The position numbers were made by a program, and so were the translations under genes. 64,000 bases of DNA from Castanea sativa. Its lineage: Eukaryota; Streptophyta; Magnoliopsida; Fagales; Fagaceae. The notes beneath the pieces were generated by a model, which was not told the origin of the DNA, did not search any database, and worked only from the letters and a program-made list of their open reading frames with translations. The stretch lies in NCBI RefSeq assembly GCF_040712315.1, contig NC_134021.1, positions 43,897,501 through 43,961,500 of the forward strand, read 5' to 3'. Below, in pieces: positions 22,863 through 35,322 of this stretch (position 1 is its first letter; every line of letters begins with the position of its first letter).

Positions 22863-24600
22863 TATTATTAATTACCGCAATAAAAACAACATAAAATAAC
22901 TACAAGTTTAGTAAACATAAATATATGTTTATGTTTGTTATATTTTCTTGCTAAAAAAAAGCATTTTAATTGAACTTGGTGAAATGAAAATAAAAATTAC
23001 TCCATTTTATTAATTTGATTCTTTAATTTTCATTTTTTTGTCACTTTGGTTGAATAAGCTTGCACTTATGTATTGTTGTTGTTACTCCTTTGTCCATAAC
23101 TCTATTATTATTAAAAAATAGTTTTCCAATTAAAAACAACTAAAAATAATTAAATTTAATTACATTTTTAGTCTCTAATGTTTCAAATATGTCAATTTAG
23201 TCCCTAATATTTTGCTATTATGCCAAAGTAAATGCTGACATAGTTAACAGTGATATTATTTTTTTTTTCCCAATTTAGAGTTGCCATATCAACAGCCTTG
23301 TGTCCTTATTTTTATATAAATAAATAAATAAAAGGAAAAGACTTCAGCTACATAGCTACATTCACTTGGGCCTCCCTAGGTTTTTTTTGGGAGATGCAAA
23401 CCTATGTGGTATTCTTCCTGGGTTTTTGAATTTACGAGTCACATTTTCCTTACATGCACATAAATATAATTAATTAGGCATTCTAAACTTTTTTTTAAAA
23501 AAAAAAAGACTTTTGCATGCACTCTGCATTGCAAACATAGACCCAACACCCAGAGAGGAAAAAAAAATTTTAATAAGCATTTTGGAATATAATTGATTTC
23601 TTTAGGGAAATGTATGTCCAAATTGTATTGCATCTGGGCATCTATGTCTTTTGCATTTTGGCCCTTTTAATTAACAAAACGTTCAAAGATAATATTTTTT
23701 TCCCTTCAAAACAGATTAAAATAATACACAATCTTTGTCCTACCATTCAGCTGATTACTTTTTGATCTGGCCACACACCTAGGCAAAAAATATATAAATA
23801 AAAAAAAAAAGTAAAGAAAGGGTTTACTAGCGTCATTGATTGATCATATTAGTAGGTTTTGATTTTGTAAAGGCTAATTGATTTTTTATTAAGAAAATGG
23901 ACATTTCATGGTAATATATGTTTCAAATAATAATACCAATTTATTCATCAAAAGAAAAATAAATGAATAAAATGATCCATACAGTATTATATATATATAG
24001 TCCTTGATAAAGTTTTCATTAATTTTCTTTCATTTCCTGTTATATCTGTGACACAAATTCATTTATATACAAATTCATAAGGCTATGTGGGGAGAGAAAC
24101 TGCAGAGTATATTAGTGGAAATTTCATTGATGTGAGTTTTATATTTATTTAATTACATATTAGTGGGAGTAATGCAAGAGCCACAAACAATTTTATAGAC
24201 TTTTTACAAAATTTCATTACAATTCTTATTAAAAAAAAAAATCAATGATCTCCCTTCCTTCCCCTCACCCTCCTTGTCTCTCTATGCATCTTTGGTGATT
24301 TACTTGTTTGTAAAATTGTTTATGGCTCTAGTATTGCTCTTATTGAAAATTTCAGTTGAATATGTTTGTTAAGAAGCCAAAGCTTGGTGATTTCAGTCAC
24401 AAATTATCATAAAAGCTCTGGTCCCTTTGTAAATATATCCACTTCATCGTTTAGATTAAATAATTACAAATTAAAAATATATTAGTATTATATTATTTAA
24501 TATTTTAAATAATGTAAAATATACCATATTTAGATTCTTAAATTAAAGAAATAACATGTTATTGGTAATATGGAGAGCAACCTTACCATGTAATTTCGCA
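22863..24600. other. recurring intergenic module, no gene
   Basis: AT-rich spacer whose landmark phrases (ATAAATATATGTTTATGTTTG, CATATTAGTAGGTTTTG, GCAGAGTATATTAGTGG, TTTGTTAAGAAGCCAAAG) recur in order at about 30130-31290, 41130-42290 and partly 43680-44110. It marks repeated duplication of the spacer together with the peptide genes. Homology to copy B ends at about 23255, where the second Tat-like element begins in copy B. Confidence 0.65.
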
Positions 24601-25141
24601 TTCTATTGCCAGGAAGATACTATAACAATGTTCAGTACTGATACGTTTAAAATTTGAAATATAATACTTGTCGACAAAGAGACTTGCACTATACGTTTTG
24701 GCCAGTTCATAAAAAAATAGAGGCATGCATGCTTGAAAATCTCTTTGTAACTAAAATTTTTGACCACGCGAGGTAAGCTCTTTTGCACCAGTTAGCACCA
24801 TCTTCGTCCCTTGCACGGCATTATGTCGGTATGTATGTTTTTCCCTCAAAGTATTGACTGTGTTGCAAGAGTTTCCAACTCTTGTTCATGCCAATCCCTC
24901 CCTATATACAATATCTCTGGAAATTGACTTCAAATTTCATGGCACGTACAGCGCTGTTTCAAAAAAATTTCCATGATGATTTAGTGACAAGTTGCTCAGT
25001 ATCTCTGAAATGTCCACACCCATTTTGCACGGTCCGTGTTTCCTTTTTCTATTTCCTTATTTCCTTTATTTAACCATTGGAGAATGATAATAGCCCTAGG
25101 CATAGTCATAGATCTTAAACTCTCTACTTACAGAAGAAAAG
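24600..25141 (+). promoter_or_regulatory. promoter of truncated peptide gene (25 kb)
   Basis: Contains an RY-like GGCATGCATGC (24722), AATCCCTCCCTATATACAAT (24893) and the family block CAGCGCTGTTTCA...AATTTCCATG at about 24949-24976. The same arrangement is upstream of the broken gene at 37939, so these two share one promoter subtype. Confidence 0.5.
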
Positions 25142-25294
25142 ATGGCTCTTCTAACTATTATTCTTCTCAAAGTCACAATGGTGCTAGTTCTTTTCCTTGT
25201 GTGCTTGCCTGCACATGAGGCTAGGACAATTTCCCACGGAAAAAAAAATCAAAACATGATGAAAAATTACAAGGACAAGTTGTTTGGGGTAGTT
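25142..25294 (+). pseudogene. truncated secreted peptide precursor
   Basis: Starts MALLTIILLKVTMVLVLFLV, then LPAHEARTISHGKK, NQNMMKNYKDKLFG: the signal peptide, EAR motif and spacer of this family. After GGGGTAGTT the sequence leaves the family and enters text like that downstream of other modules (GTTAATTTTCTTTCA, compare 30595). The PPYxPNP block and the PSGPNP core are missing. The frame stays open for 19 more unrelated codons to 25348, so a short secreted product without the core is formally possible. Promoter sequence is still present. I call it a 3'-truncated pseudogene. Confidence 0.75.
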
Positions 25295-25376
25295 TCCGTT
25301 AATTTTCTTTCATTACTTTTTATCTTCAAAAAAAGTTTATGTAAATAGTAATCTTCTAATATCAAAGTTGTACATA

Positions 25377-25452
25377 TTAAATTATCGATTATCCCAAAAG
25401 TTTAAGCTTTTAGGATACAGTAAATTTAATCATTTAACTACATGCTTTAAAC
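25377..25452. repeat. direct repeat flanking the hAT-like element, left
   Basis: TAAATTATCGATTATCCCAA...AAGTTTAAGCTTTTAGG...TTTAATCATTTAACTACAT recurs with a few changes at 26383-26457. Confidence 0.7.
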
Positions 25453-25465
25453 ATTCTCTTGTAAC

Positions 25466-26241
25466 CAGGGGCGGAGCCAAGGGAGGGCGAGAGGGGGCAA
25501 GTGCCCCCCCTGGCTCCTTTTAAAAATGCTTATATGTGCTAGTATATAGGACCTACTTAAATGCCCTGCCCCCTCTCACCTAAGAAAAAGACCAAAAGGC
25601 AATTCCTATTGGCAAGAAAATAGCTGTAACACCAACAAAATGTGGAAAAGTTATAGGAGATATTTATGGCACTTTTAACCACATTATCATAATTTTTGTT
25701 TAAAAAATAAAAAAAATTATCTCCCATTTTTTATAAATAAAAACTTTTATATCCCATTTCTTTTTAAACAATCAAAAAAAGAAAAAACTTTTATCTTGTT
25801 CCTCTATTTCAGCATTTTATTGTCACGACATTTTGAATGTTTATCTTTTTTTTATTTGATGGACGACATGTTGAATGTTTATCTTCTTCTTTTCTTTTTC
25901 TTTTTTTTATTTGATGTAATTTCAATTGATTGTGTGTATTATATTTTAACTAATTTCCCCATACTCAAACTCTAAAGCCTCTCTTATTTTTTCTATTTTT
26001 TTATTATTATAATTATTTTTTATCTTCTATCAATTGACCTTTCAATTTCGAATTCTTGATTTTTGCTATGAACCTAGATTTAAATACTTTGAAGAATATA
26101 GAACAAAAGTGTTGAATTCTACATATTTTTTGCAATATATATTTACTCCATTATTAATATCGATTAATTTTTTTAGATTTTAGATTTTAATATTGTTTTT
26201 AAATCTTGCCCCCCTAGACTGAAATCCTGGCTCCGCCACTG
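25466..26241. mobile_element. hAT-like non-autonomous transposon (776 bp)
   Basis: Left end CAGGGGCGGAGCCAAGG; the right end is the complement of CAGTGGCGGAGCCAGGA. This is a terminal inverted repeat I recognise from many plant genomes. Flanks CTTGTAAC (25458-25465) and CCTGTACC (26242-26249) agree at 6 of 8 positions, consistent with an aged 8-bp TSD. No transposase frame. Confidence 0.8.
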
Positions 26242-26382
26242 CCTGTACCTATGGGCTGAAACTACCTTTTAATAGCGAAACTGCTTTATAATAGGTGAGA
26301 TCTAATATGTGAGAATATAAATAGGAGGTAAAGTGGAGAAGACAATAATTGAACTCACAATCTCATGATTTGATACCATGTT

Positions 26383-26457
26383 AAATTATCGATTTTTTCA
26401 AGAGTTTAAGCTCTTAGAATATGATAAATTTAATCATTTAATTACATACTTCTAACA
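26383..26457. repeat. direct repeat flanking the hAT-like element, right
   Basis: TAAATTATCGATTTTTTCAA...GAGTTTAAGCTCTTAG...TTTAATCATTTAATTACATAC matches 25377-25452. Confidence 0.7.
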
Positions 26458-26889
26458 CAGAATATGGGGCATGGATTCATTTTGGTACAGTTCAATTTTG
26501 ACATTGCAAAAGAGAATAAAAATGCCCTTTCCCATTTTTAATGATCATTGGTGGAGCAAAATATGAGTGGGACTGAAGATTTTTATTATGATTTAAGCAG
26601 CATGAACATGAGAAGAGAAGTTGATGATCAGTAGATAAGTAGAAACTTCATTGTACTAAGAGTTTATAATTATTATATATGTAGATTTTTAATTTAATTT
26701 TGTTTTATTCTTTTAGTTTAGTTTTGGTTTTAGTATTGAGCGATATAGGAGCTTCTTAACTAGTATGTCTTGAAATAATGAACAAAGCCTATTAACAAGT
26801 TAGAACAACAGAGGTACTTGTGCAAATTCTTTAATTTGAGCAAGTTATGACTGTAGACTTTTGATTAATCGTCCATGGATCGTACAAGG

Positions 26890-27201
26890 TGTTGAGATTG
26901 ACAAAAGCTCCAGCTTTCAACAATGAAGATTTTGGAATTTGAAAGAAGGAGAGAATGAGAGAGAGAGAATCAATCTGTGAAGTTGTATATGCGAATATGT
27001 ATTAAATTACAAAAACTTTGTCCTTATTTATTAGAAGAAGAGAGTGGGAAAATTGTAATAAACTAAACTGACTAGAAATCAATAAGAACAAGACACCTGT
27101 CACCTAAAACAGTATTTAACAACTAACAAACTATAACAGAAAAGCTACTTGTAGTTTATAAAGTTATTAGAAAACTACTGTAGCTTAAGCAGATATCAAC
27201 A
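26890..27201 (-). repeat. small LTR-like repeat, third copy
   Basis: TGTTGAGATTG...GATATCAACA, as at 16092-16381, with an extra GAGAGAGA stretch near 26957-26968. Confidence 0.5.
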
Positions 27202-28429
27202 TTTATCATTCTTCTTCTGAACTGCTTCTTTTTCTTCTTCTTCTTCTCTATTCCTCAATTCTTCAATTTGATTTCACTTTAAGGCTTTAACACAAGGCAC
27301 AGTTTTTGGTTCAGTATCTAAGCTCAATAATAAAACTACTTTAACACAAATTCAGAAGCTATTAGCACGCAATAGCAACTATAGTACAAATAACTTGAAT
27401 TAAGTCCAAACCATTAATTTGAAAATTTTGTGAAGAAGCCGAAGTTTTGATACAATTAAATTAAAACTCAAGCCATAAATTATCCAAAAATAATATTTTT
27501 CATATTATAATTCACTTCACATTATATATATATATATATTATAAGTATAAAATTTTAAAATTTTAAATAATATAATACATTTTACTTTATTATTGAACCT
27601 AAAAAATAAAATTTTAAATTGCAAAATAGAGAGAATCCTAAGTTACCACATACGTAACTTCAAATAATTCGCAAGGAAGATACCAACAATTTTGATGTAT
27701 GTTTAAAATTTGAAATTTAAGATTTGTGGACAAAGAAATTTGCACTATGCAGTCTATACGACATTACGCGTATAGAATAAGTTTATAAAAAAAATGCCGG
27801 CATGCATGCATAATTGACTTTGCAACTGAAATTTCCAAAGTTCCAGTTCCACGAGGTAGGAGTAACCACTTTTGCACTAGCCTCAATCTCAAACTCTCAA
27901 AACTCAAAAAATAACTAGCTAATTGTGGGTTTCTGTTTGAATATTGTATGAAGGTGAAATATGTTTTTAATTCTAATCTTTGTGGGTATCTTCAACTGTA
28001 CAATAAATTAGACACTAAGGCTTCTAAATAATTTTTAGATTTATTTATTTTACTTTTAAACCTTATTATTTACATTTTTAAAAGATTTCATAATTTGTAA
28101 ATAACGGAAGTAACTCTAGGAATATTTTTTAGAGTGGCCATTACGAAATTTAAATTATACAAAATCAAAATCTAATAAAGAAATAAGTTGAATATATTAA
28201 CGTAAAAAAAAAAAAAAAAACACGCAAATACATAAAGTATTATAACTTCTTTTATTAACAAAGAGAAAAGGAGGGAAAAAACTGATAAAGGATATAGTGA
28301 AAATTGAGAATACTAATATAAGAGTGATAAAGTGAGAGAGTGAGTCTAAAATGATTTGAATACTTATTACAAGTACCAAGCCTTGGGTTTGAGGGCAAGT
28401 GAGTAGAGAGAGAGAGCAAAGAGTCTAAA

Positions 28430-28433
<4 letters not shown>

Positions 28434-28502
<69 letters not shown>
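28434..28502. repeat. (GA)n microsatellite
   Basis: About 34 GA units, homologous to 18925-18982 and 54979-55044. Confidence 0.95.
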
Positions 28503-28506
<4 letters not shown>

Positions 28507-29660
28507 AAATGATATTTGCTAAAACTGTGAGTAAAGTCGCTAAAGAAAAGAAAAATTGTTGCAATTGCAAAGTCAAGGAAAACATAATTTCCAGCACTGC
28601 CAAGGAGAACTCACGATCACATTATTTTTGTTTGTACCATTTTTTAAAGAAAAATGAAATTAGAGATTATTTTTAAGTAATGAGTTGAACGATTAAAGTT
28701 TTTTTATTTTTTAAATAGGCTTTTTGTTGAATAACATGTTCACTTGTTGTTTGGTCTAGTCTTATTTTTGTTGTTATTTGGGTTAATTTTTATTATTGTT
28801 ATTTTAACATTCTTTTTTTTTTTTGTTTAAGGGTTTAAGAATTATATATTGGGAGACATAATTATTTTAGGAGGATTGCTATTACCACAACATTTTCACA
28901 TATCACAACTTACACCAAATCTTAGGCGACAAGCTATTACTGGTGGATACAAAATTAATGTTAGCATTAGGCCAAAATTAGAATCTTCAATAGCTTACCA
29001 CATAAGATTTTTTGTGAAATTATTGTAAATATAGTAGCATTTCTCTTATTTTGTGGAACAAAAATTATTGTGATACTCAAGCCAGTGTGTTCAACATTTT
29101 TTTTGAGATGGCCACAAGAGGTTAGTTTAGTATATAATTTGTTTGCAAGTTTATATATACACACACACACACACCCACATACACATTTCTTTTTGCAAGT
29201 CTTGCGACCGCCCTAACATCAACATGGAGCCACCACTTGTGGACAACAAAGTGTGGTATCCTCGTAATAGTGGCATAAATAATAATACCAATGTCAATAC
29301 CAATACCAATACCACTAACAATACAAATAACAATAACAATAAAAATACCAACAACAAAAATTTTAATTAAAATAAACCTGTCTCTATTTTTTAATTTAAT
29401 TTTTCTTCTTAAAGAGCCTATTCATACTAAAACTTGGTGAGAATAAACATAATAAGTTCTTGGGTTGATTGCACATTTTCCCCTTAATTATTATTCATTT
29501 CACTTCAATCTCCTTCCTAGAATTTAAAATTGAGCAGTATCCCCCCTAGCTAATAGGTGATTGGGATATGCCCCAAAACTAATAAATTTTTTTAAATTTA
29601 AACATTTTAGAGAAAATTCTTTTTATTTTAAATTGTAAAATTGGCTTCATACTTAAAAGT

Positions 29661-31860
29661 ATCCCATTTTCCACGCGCAACCAATGGATGCAAAGATTTT
29701 CAATAGTCACCTCAAAGAATAGCCACACATTCATTATTGAATCTACCTTTTAATTCTTTTTGTTGAGTAGGTATTTGAATTGGTTAATTTAAAAATTCAC
29801 TATATATGCGTTGAATTCTTCGTGCTTTTTATCATTCTTTCATATTTTCCATTTATGAGTATCGATATTCTTATCTTCTCTTTGTGTCATTTTTTTTCAC
29901 AAAATAAATGGCCCATAGGTGATTGATGTTGTTGAATTTTACTTTGTACATCCTAAATTGGCAAGATGATAGATTTCGGTTTTAATTTTATTTAATTTGA
30001 TTTGTTAGTTTCTAACATGTAAGAGTAATATTAGTGGGTTATTTGTGGATTTTTTTTCAACGTATTGTTTGATGATATTTTTTATTTGAATAATAATAAT
30101 AACAACAACAACAACAAAAACAACATATAAAATAACAACAATATTTGAAACATAAATATATGTTTATGTTTGTTATATTTTCTTATATAAAAAAAAAAAA
30201 AACATTCTAATTGAACTTAGTGAAAATAAAAATAAAAATTGGAAAAACTACAAAGTACTCAATTTTAGTTTTCTTAATTTTCATTAATATCAGCTATATG
30301 TTCCTAATTTATATAAATAAATAAAAGGTAAAGACTTTGGTCACATAGCTACATGCACCTGGGCCTCCCCAGGTTTTTCTGGCATATGCAAACCTGATAT
30401 TATTAGCGTAATTGATAGACCATATTAGTAGGTTTTGTTTTTGTAAAAATTAATTGATTTTTGATCAAGAAAATGGACCGTTCATGGTAATATATAATTC
30501 AAATAATGATACCGTTTTATACACCAAAGGAAAAGCAAAAGTAAAATAATATGATTGGTGCATTACTATATATGGTACTTGATAAAAATTTCATTAATTT
30601 TCTTTCATACTTGTTATCATAAAAAAAATGATGAAAGTAGTAATCTTATGGTTCCAAGGTTATATCTGTTGCACAAATTCATATATATACAAATTCATAG
30701 GGTTATGTGGGGGAAGAGAGCTGCAGAGTATATTAGTGGAGATTTCATTAATGTGAGATTTTATATTTATTTAATTATATATTAGTGGAGGAGTAATGCT
30801 AGAGCCACAAATAATTTTACAACCTCTTTACAAATTGTTGATGTGGAATGGTTAATATCAACTTAAAATAAATGAACTACATATCAAATATTAGAACTAA
30901 AATTTCATTACAATTCTTGTTAAAAAAAATAAAACAAAATCAACTACCTCCCTTTCTTCCTTCCCCTCACCCTCTTGTCATTTAATGCAGCTCTGGTGAC
31001 TTGCTTGTTCAGTTAGTTGTAAAATTGTTTATGGCCTAGCATTACTCTTTTTGAAAATTTCATTTGAATATGTTTGTTAAGAAGCCAAAGTTTGGTAACT
31101 TTAGTCACAAATTATCATAAAAAGCTCTTGTCCCATTTAAATATATCCATTTCATCATTTAGATTAAATAAATACAAATTAAAAATATATTTATATTATA
31201 TTATTTAATATTTTAAATAATGTAAAATATACTATATTTAGACTCGCTCTTAAATGAAAGAAATAAAATGTTATTGGTAAAATGGAGAGCAACTTTACCA
31301 TATATGTAATTTCGAATTCTATTACAAGTAAGATACTATAACAATCTTCCCACCATCTTCGCACCTGTGTACGCACGGCATTATGTCGGTATGTGTGTTT
31401 TTTCCTCAAAGTATTGACTCCGTGTTGCAACTTCCAAGAGCTTCAAATCTTGTTCATGCCAGATGTATTTTAATCTTATCATCTTCGTTGTAGCCGCGTA
31501 TAGTTCCCTTATGGATGTAAATATCCCCATGCAATTTCTACCATGCATCAAATAGTTTACGTGGTTAAGAAAACTAGAAATATCACTTCCAATTTCCTAG
31601 ATCCAACATATAAATAAAAGACAAAAAAAAAAGTCGGGGATGGTAAAAAGAGAGGAAGGAGAGGACTGTATTGCGTCTGGCATTTGCTTTGTCTTTTGCA
31701 TTTTTGGCCGTATAATACAAGGTACAAAGATAAGTAATATTTCCTTCAAAACAAATTAAAATAACAAATTAAATTTCCGTCCACCACCTTGACTCACGGT
31801 ATTTTGTTGGTATGGTTTTGCCCACAGTTTTTGGCTCTGTATGTACATGCCACCCTTGAT
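29661..31860. other. intergenic module upstream of the 32-kb gene
   Basis: No supported gene. It shares the landmark phrases listed for 22863-24600, and at 31460-31760 shares text with 43230-43530 (AATCTTATCATCTTCGTTG, TTGCGTCTGGCATTTG). It is therefore the distal upstream region common to the 32-kb and 45-kb genes. Confidence 0.6.
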
Positions 31861-31864
31861 TTTC

Positions 31865-31980
31865 AATCCGGATATGGGCACCTAAAGCTAGGCTAGCGTT
31901 GTTTCACAGTAATTTCCATGGCCAAAGTTCCTCTGCCATTTCTATTTCAAACTTAACGTTCCTCGTTTTGTATATAAATA
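31865..31980 (+). promoter_or_regulatory. promoter of the 32-kb peptide gene
   Basis: Holds GGGCACCTAAAGCTAG (31877) and GTTTCACAGTAATTTCCATGG (about 31899-31920), shared with the 45-kb gene, then the TATA box TATATAAATA at 31971-31980, about 65 bp before the first ATG. Confidence 0.65.
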
Positions 31981-32044
31981 GCTACCTTTAGCTTGAGCTA
32001 GCCTCAAGACAATCCTCATCAGTACTTTCTTGTGTAATCTCTAC

Positions 32045-32425
32045 ATGCCGAAAACAATGAAGATTTTAAATATGCTTGTTATAGTCATAGTAGCCCCTGT
32101 CCTTATTCTTATCATGTGCTTGCCAGTATATGAGGCTAGGAGATTCCCAGATGCACAAAACGAAAGCAAGTTGTTTGGGGCAGTTGACCAAGCTAAAGCC
32201 CCTCCATATGTTCCCAATCCAACAAAAACCGGCGATATTATCCCCTCAATGATGAACCAAAAGCCCTATGTCACTGATCACAATATCGTTGTATCTCTAT
32301 CGCTACGCCATCTGCTGGGAAACAATCCTGTCCCTCCATCTGCGCCTAATCCGGGCTCCTGGATTCCTCCTTCAAAGAAAAAGAGTCCTCCCTCTCCCTC
32401 TATGCCCAAGGGAAGCACCCCTTAA
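32045..32425 (+). CDS. small secreted proline-rich peptide precursor (divergent member)
   Basis: 126 codons, no intron. The first ATG after the TATA box is 32045; a second in-frame ATG at 32057 (MKILNML) aligns with the start of the other family members and may be the real one. Signal peptide to about residue 31 (VIVIVAPVLILIMCLPVYEAR), then SKLFGAVDQAKAPPYVPNP (41-59), DHNIVVSLSLRHLLG (78-92), the core VPPSAPNPGSW (96-106), a basic KKK, and the tail SPSMPKGSTP. The Asn-Gln repeat is absent. The core has Ala for Gly and Trp where the other two genes have His, making it closer to the PPSAP of IDA-type peptides. AATAAA lies at 32596-32601. It has intact TATA and family promoter blocks, so it is likely expressed. 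Function is inferred from motifs only. Confidence 0.8.
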   Translation: MPKTMKILNMLVIVIVAPVLILIMCLPVYEARRFPDAQNESKLFGAVDQAKAPPYVPNPTKTGDIIPSMMNQKPYVTDHNIVVSLSLRHLLGNNPVPPSAPNPGSWIPPSKKKSPPSPSMPKGSTP

Positions 32426-33069
32426 GTTATAGCAAATGACTCGAATTGAAAGTGGGTGCAAGTTGCTTATGCTAGATTATGAATCATTTGGAAGTTGCAA
32501 CCATGTCCTATATGCATCTAACCTATATTCTTCATTTCTTTTATTGTTTATTTATTTATTTTAATTTTCCTTTAGAAGAAAAGTTGTAATTAAAGAATAA
32601 AAAGAAGAGGAAAGTTAAAATGGTGATCAAGGTGGATTGTAGTCTAGGGTTTACAAAGGTAGAGAAATTTGGATTGATGCAGCCCACTTTGATGTATAAG
32701 TATACCTTAATTATTAAGAAGTGAAATTCAATATACATGCATGCAATTGCTTTCCCGTTGATAGTTCATGATTTATCTAACTTAATCAAGTGTTGACGAT
32801 AATTTTCAAGCCTTTTTAATTGGATCCACGAATATTTTTTAATATTATGATTATTTTATTTTGTTATTTGGGAGTAATTTATGTTTAACACTAGGGGCTT
32901 CGTAGTTGAAACCCTACTTCCCCATCTAGTGTTATATGTGACTATCTCAAAAAACCAAGCACTAAAGGAGGCAACACAATCTTGCTAGGCAATAGTTGGA
33001 TAAAGAGCTCGTTTACATATTTTTAATATGGAAAATGCTAACAAATACCTTTAAGGCAATTATTAATAA
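32426..33069. other. 3' flank of the 32-kb gene
   Basis: AT-rich with poly(A)-signal-like AATAAA at 32596 and a palindromic ACATGCATGCA near 32733. No gene seen. Confidence 0.5.
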
Positions 33070-34131
33070 TTCGTTTAAAGAAAGTTTTTATGAGAAAAGA
33101 ACAAAAAAAAGTAATCAATATTTTAATAACTTTTCCCATTTTTCATAAAAATTATGTCAAAATTTTTATAAAATTAATCGTTAATTTTTGCCCTAAGGAC
33201 AATCGTTAACATGATTCATTTTTAATTGAAACCTTTTGGCTAAAACTTCAAACAACTGTCGTGGTACGTAGTCACTATTTTTATAACTTTCAACCAAACG
33301 GAATAAAGGGTTTTGGCATTGATCAAACAAACAAAAGCATTTTAACATTAACACTAGCAATTAGAGGGAAAATCTTAAACCAAAAAGTGAACTCAATGGC
33401 GACATAGTGCGATTATAGCACAGCAACAGATTCATTATCTTGTGCATTTTTCTCTTTTGGTTGTAATTGCTACATAAAAGATGCTACAAAATTCATAATT
33501 AACATATGTTTTTATAAATTAATGTATCAACAATCACAATAAATTATTTAATTAATTTATTATGTTGTTTAAATCCACCATTTACATTCATTGTTATGTT
33601 AGTTAATTTGTAAATGTTACATTATAAAATATGTAATATCTTTAATATTTTCGATTCATGCAATGTTACAATTTCAGTAGAATAATGATTAATTAAGTTG
33701 AAAAACTTCCCATGAATAATAGTGAAAAAAAAAAAAAAAAAACCATACTTAATAACAAAAGCTTAATTTGTAGTTATTATTTATTGCAAGTTTGCAACTA
33801 TTTTAGGATGATGGATTAAACTTGTGTCACATATCTTAGCGTTAGAAAATAAATTATACAATATTCAAAGAATACAATATTGTCATACACTTTTTTTCTC
33901 ACATAATCAGTATATCTCATCTTAAATTTTAATCAACGTGACCTATTATGAAGTTGAGTGAGAGGGAGATAGGTGTAAGTACGTTAATTGCAAGTCTAAA
34001 GTATTATATAATTACTCTTGGAATCAAAGGAGGTAAAACTTGCCCAATACATATAGGAGGTGGGACTAACTATCATGTGAGAGAAATGAGACTAAGCTTA
34101 GTCAATAAATATAAGTGCTTATGGGACTAAC
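33070..34131. repeat. tandem duplication of about 1.06 kb, unit 1
   Basis: GGCTAAAACTTCAAACAACT (33238), GGCGACATAGTGCGATTATA and a poly(A) run near 33724-33742 recur about 1061 bp downstream in the same order. Non-coding. Confidence 0.85.
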
Positions 34132-35240
34132 TATCCATTTAAAGAAAATTTTTATGGGAAAAGAAAAAAAAGTAATTAATATTTTAACAACTTTTTCTAT
34201 TTCCCATAAAAGCAGCGTCAAAATTTTTCTAAAATAAATTGGTAATCATTGCTTTAAGGGCACTCGTTATCATGACTCGTTTTTAATTAAAACGTTTTGG
34301 CTAAAACTTCAAACAACTTCCATGGTACATAGTCACTATTTTTATAAGTTTCAACCAAACGGAATAAAGAGGTTTGGCATTGATCAAACAAACAAAAACA
34401 TTTTAGCATTAACACTAGCAATTAGAGGGAAAATCTTAAACCAAAAAGTGAACTAAATGGCGACATAGTGCGATTATAGCACAGCAACAGATTCATTATC
34501 TCACGCATTGTTCTCTTTTGGTTATAATTGCTACATAAAAGATGCTACAAATTTCATAATTAATATAAGTTTTTACAAATTAATGTATCAACAATCACAA
34601 TAAATTATTCAAATTAATTTATTATGTTGTTTAAATCAACCATTTGCATTCATTGTTACTTTAGTTAATTTGTAAATGTTATATAATAAAATATGTAATA
34701 TCTTTAATATTTTCTATTCATGCAATGTTACAATTTCAGTAGAATAATGATTAATTAAGTTGAACAACTTACCATGAATAATAGCAAAAAAAAAAAAAAA
34801 CCATACTCAATAACAAAACCTTAATTTGTAGTTATTATTTATTGCAAGTTTGCAACTATTTTAGGATGATGCATTAAACTTGTGTCACATATCTTAGTGT
34901 CAGAAAATAAATTATACAATATTCAAAGAATACAATATTGTCGTACATTTTTTTTCCACATAAATAGTATATCTCATCTTAAATTTTAATCAACGTGACC
35001 TATTATTAAGTTAAGTGGGAGGGAGATAGGAGTAAGTACGTTAATTGCAAGTCTAAAGTATTACATAATTACTCTTGGAATCAAAGGAGGTCAACTTGCC
35101 CAATACATATAGGATATCACGTGGGACTAACTATCATGTGAGAGAAATGAGTTCAACATTTATGTACTTTGCATACTTAACCTTAATTAGTGTCAAAGGA
35201 GGCTAAGTTTGGTCAATAAATATAAGTACTTATGGAATGA
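34132..35240. repeat. tandem duplication of about 1.06 kb, unit 2
   Basis: Matches 33070-34131 with scattered substitutions. It carries about 50 extra bases near its right end (GTTCAACATTTATGTACTTT...) missing from unit 1. Confidence 0.85.
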
Positions 35241-35322
35241 AGGACATATTGTTTTTAATTATTTAATTATATATATTGCTAAAAACTTATGCAATGCTTT
35301 GTCGTTCCGCCTGTTTTATTAA

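Larger units (their letters stand above)
26458..29660. repeat. third copy of the intergenic module, without the later insertions
   Basis: Carries, in the same order as 14920-21050, the GGATTCATTTTGGTAC text, the small LTR-like repeat (26890-27201), a short TA tract (27519-27540), the RY module (27715-27870), a GA tract (28434-28502) and the AACAAT/AATACC tract (29280-29370). It lacks the MITE composite and the SIRE-like LTR and so shows the sites before insertion. No gene seen. Confidence 0.75.
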
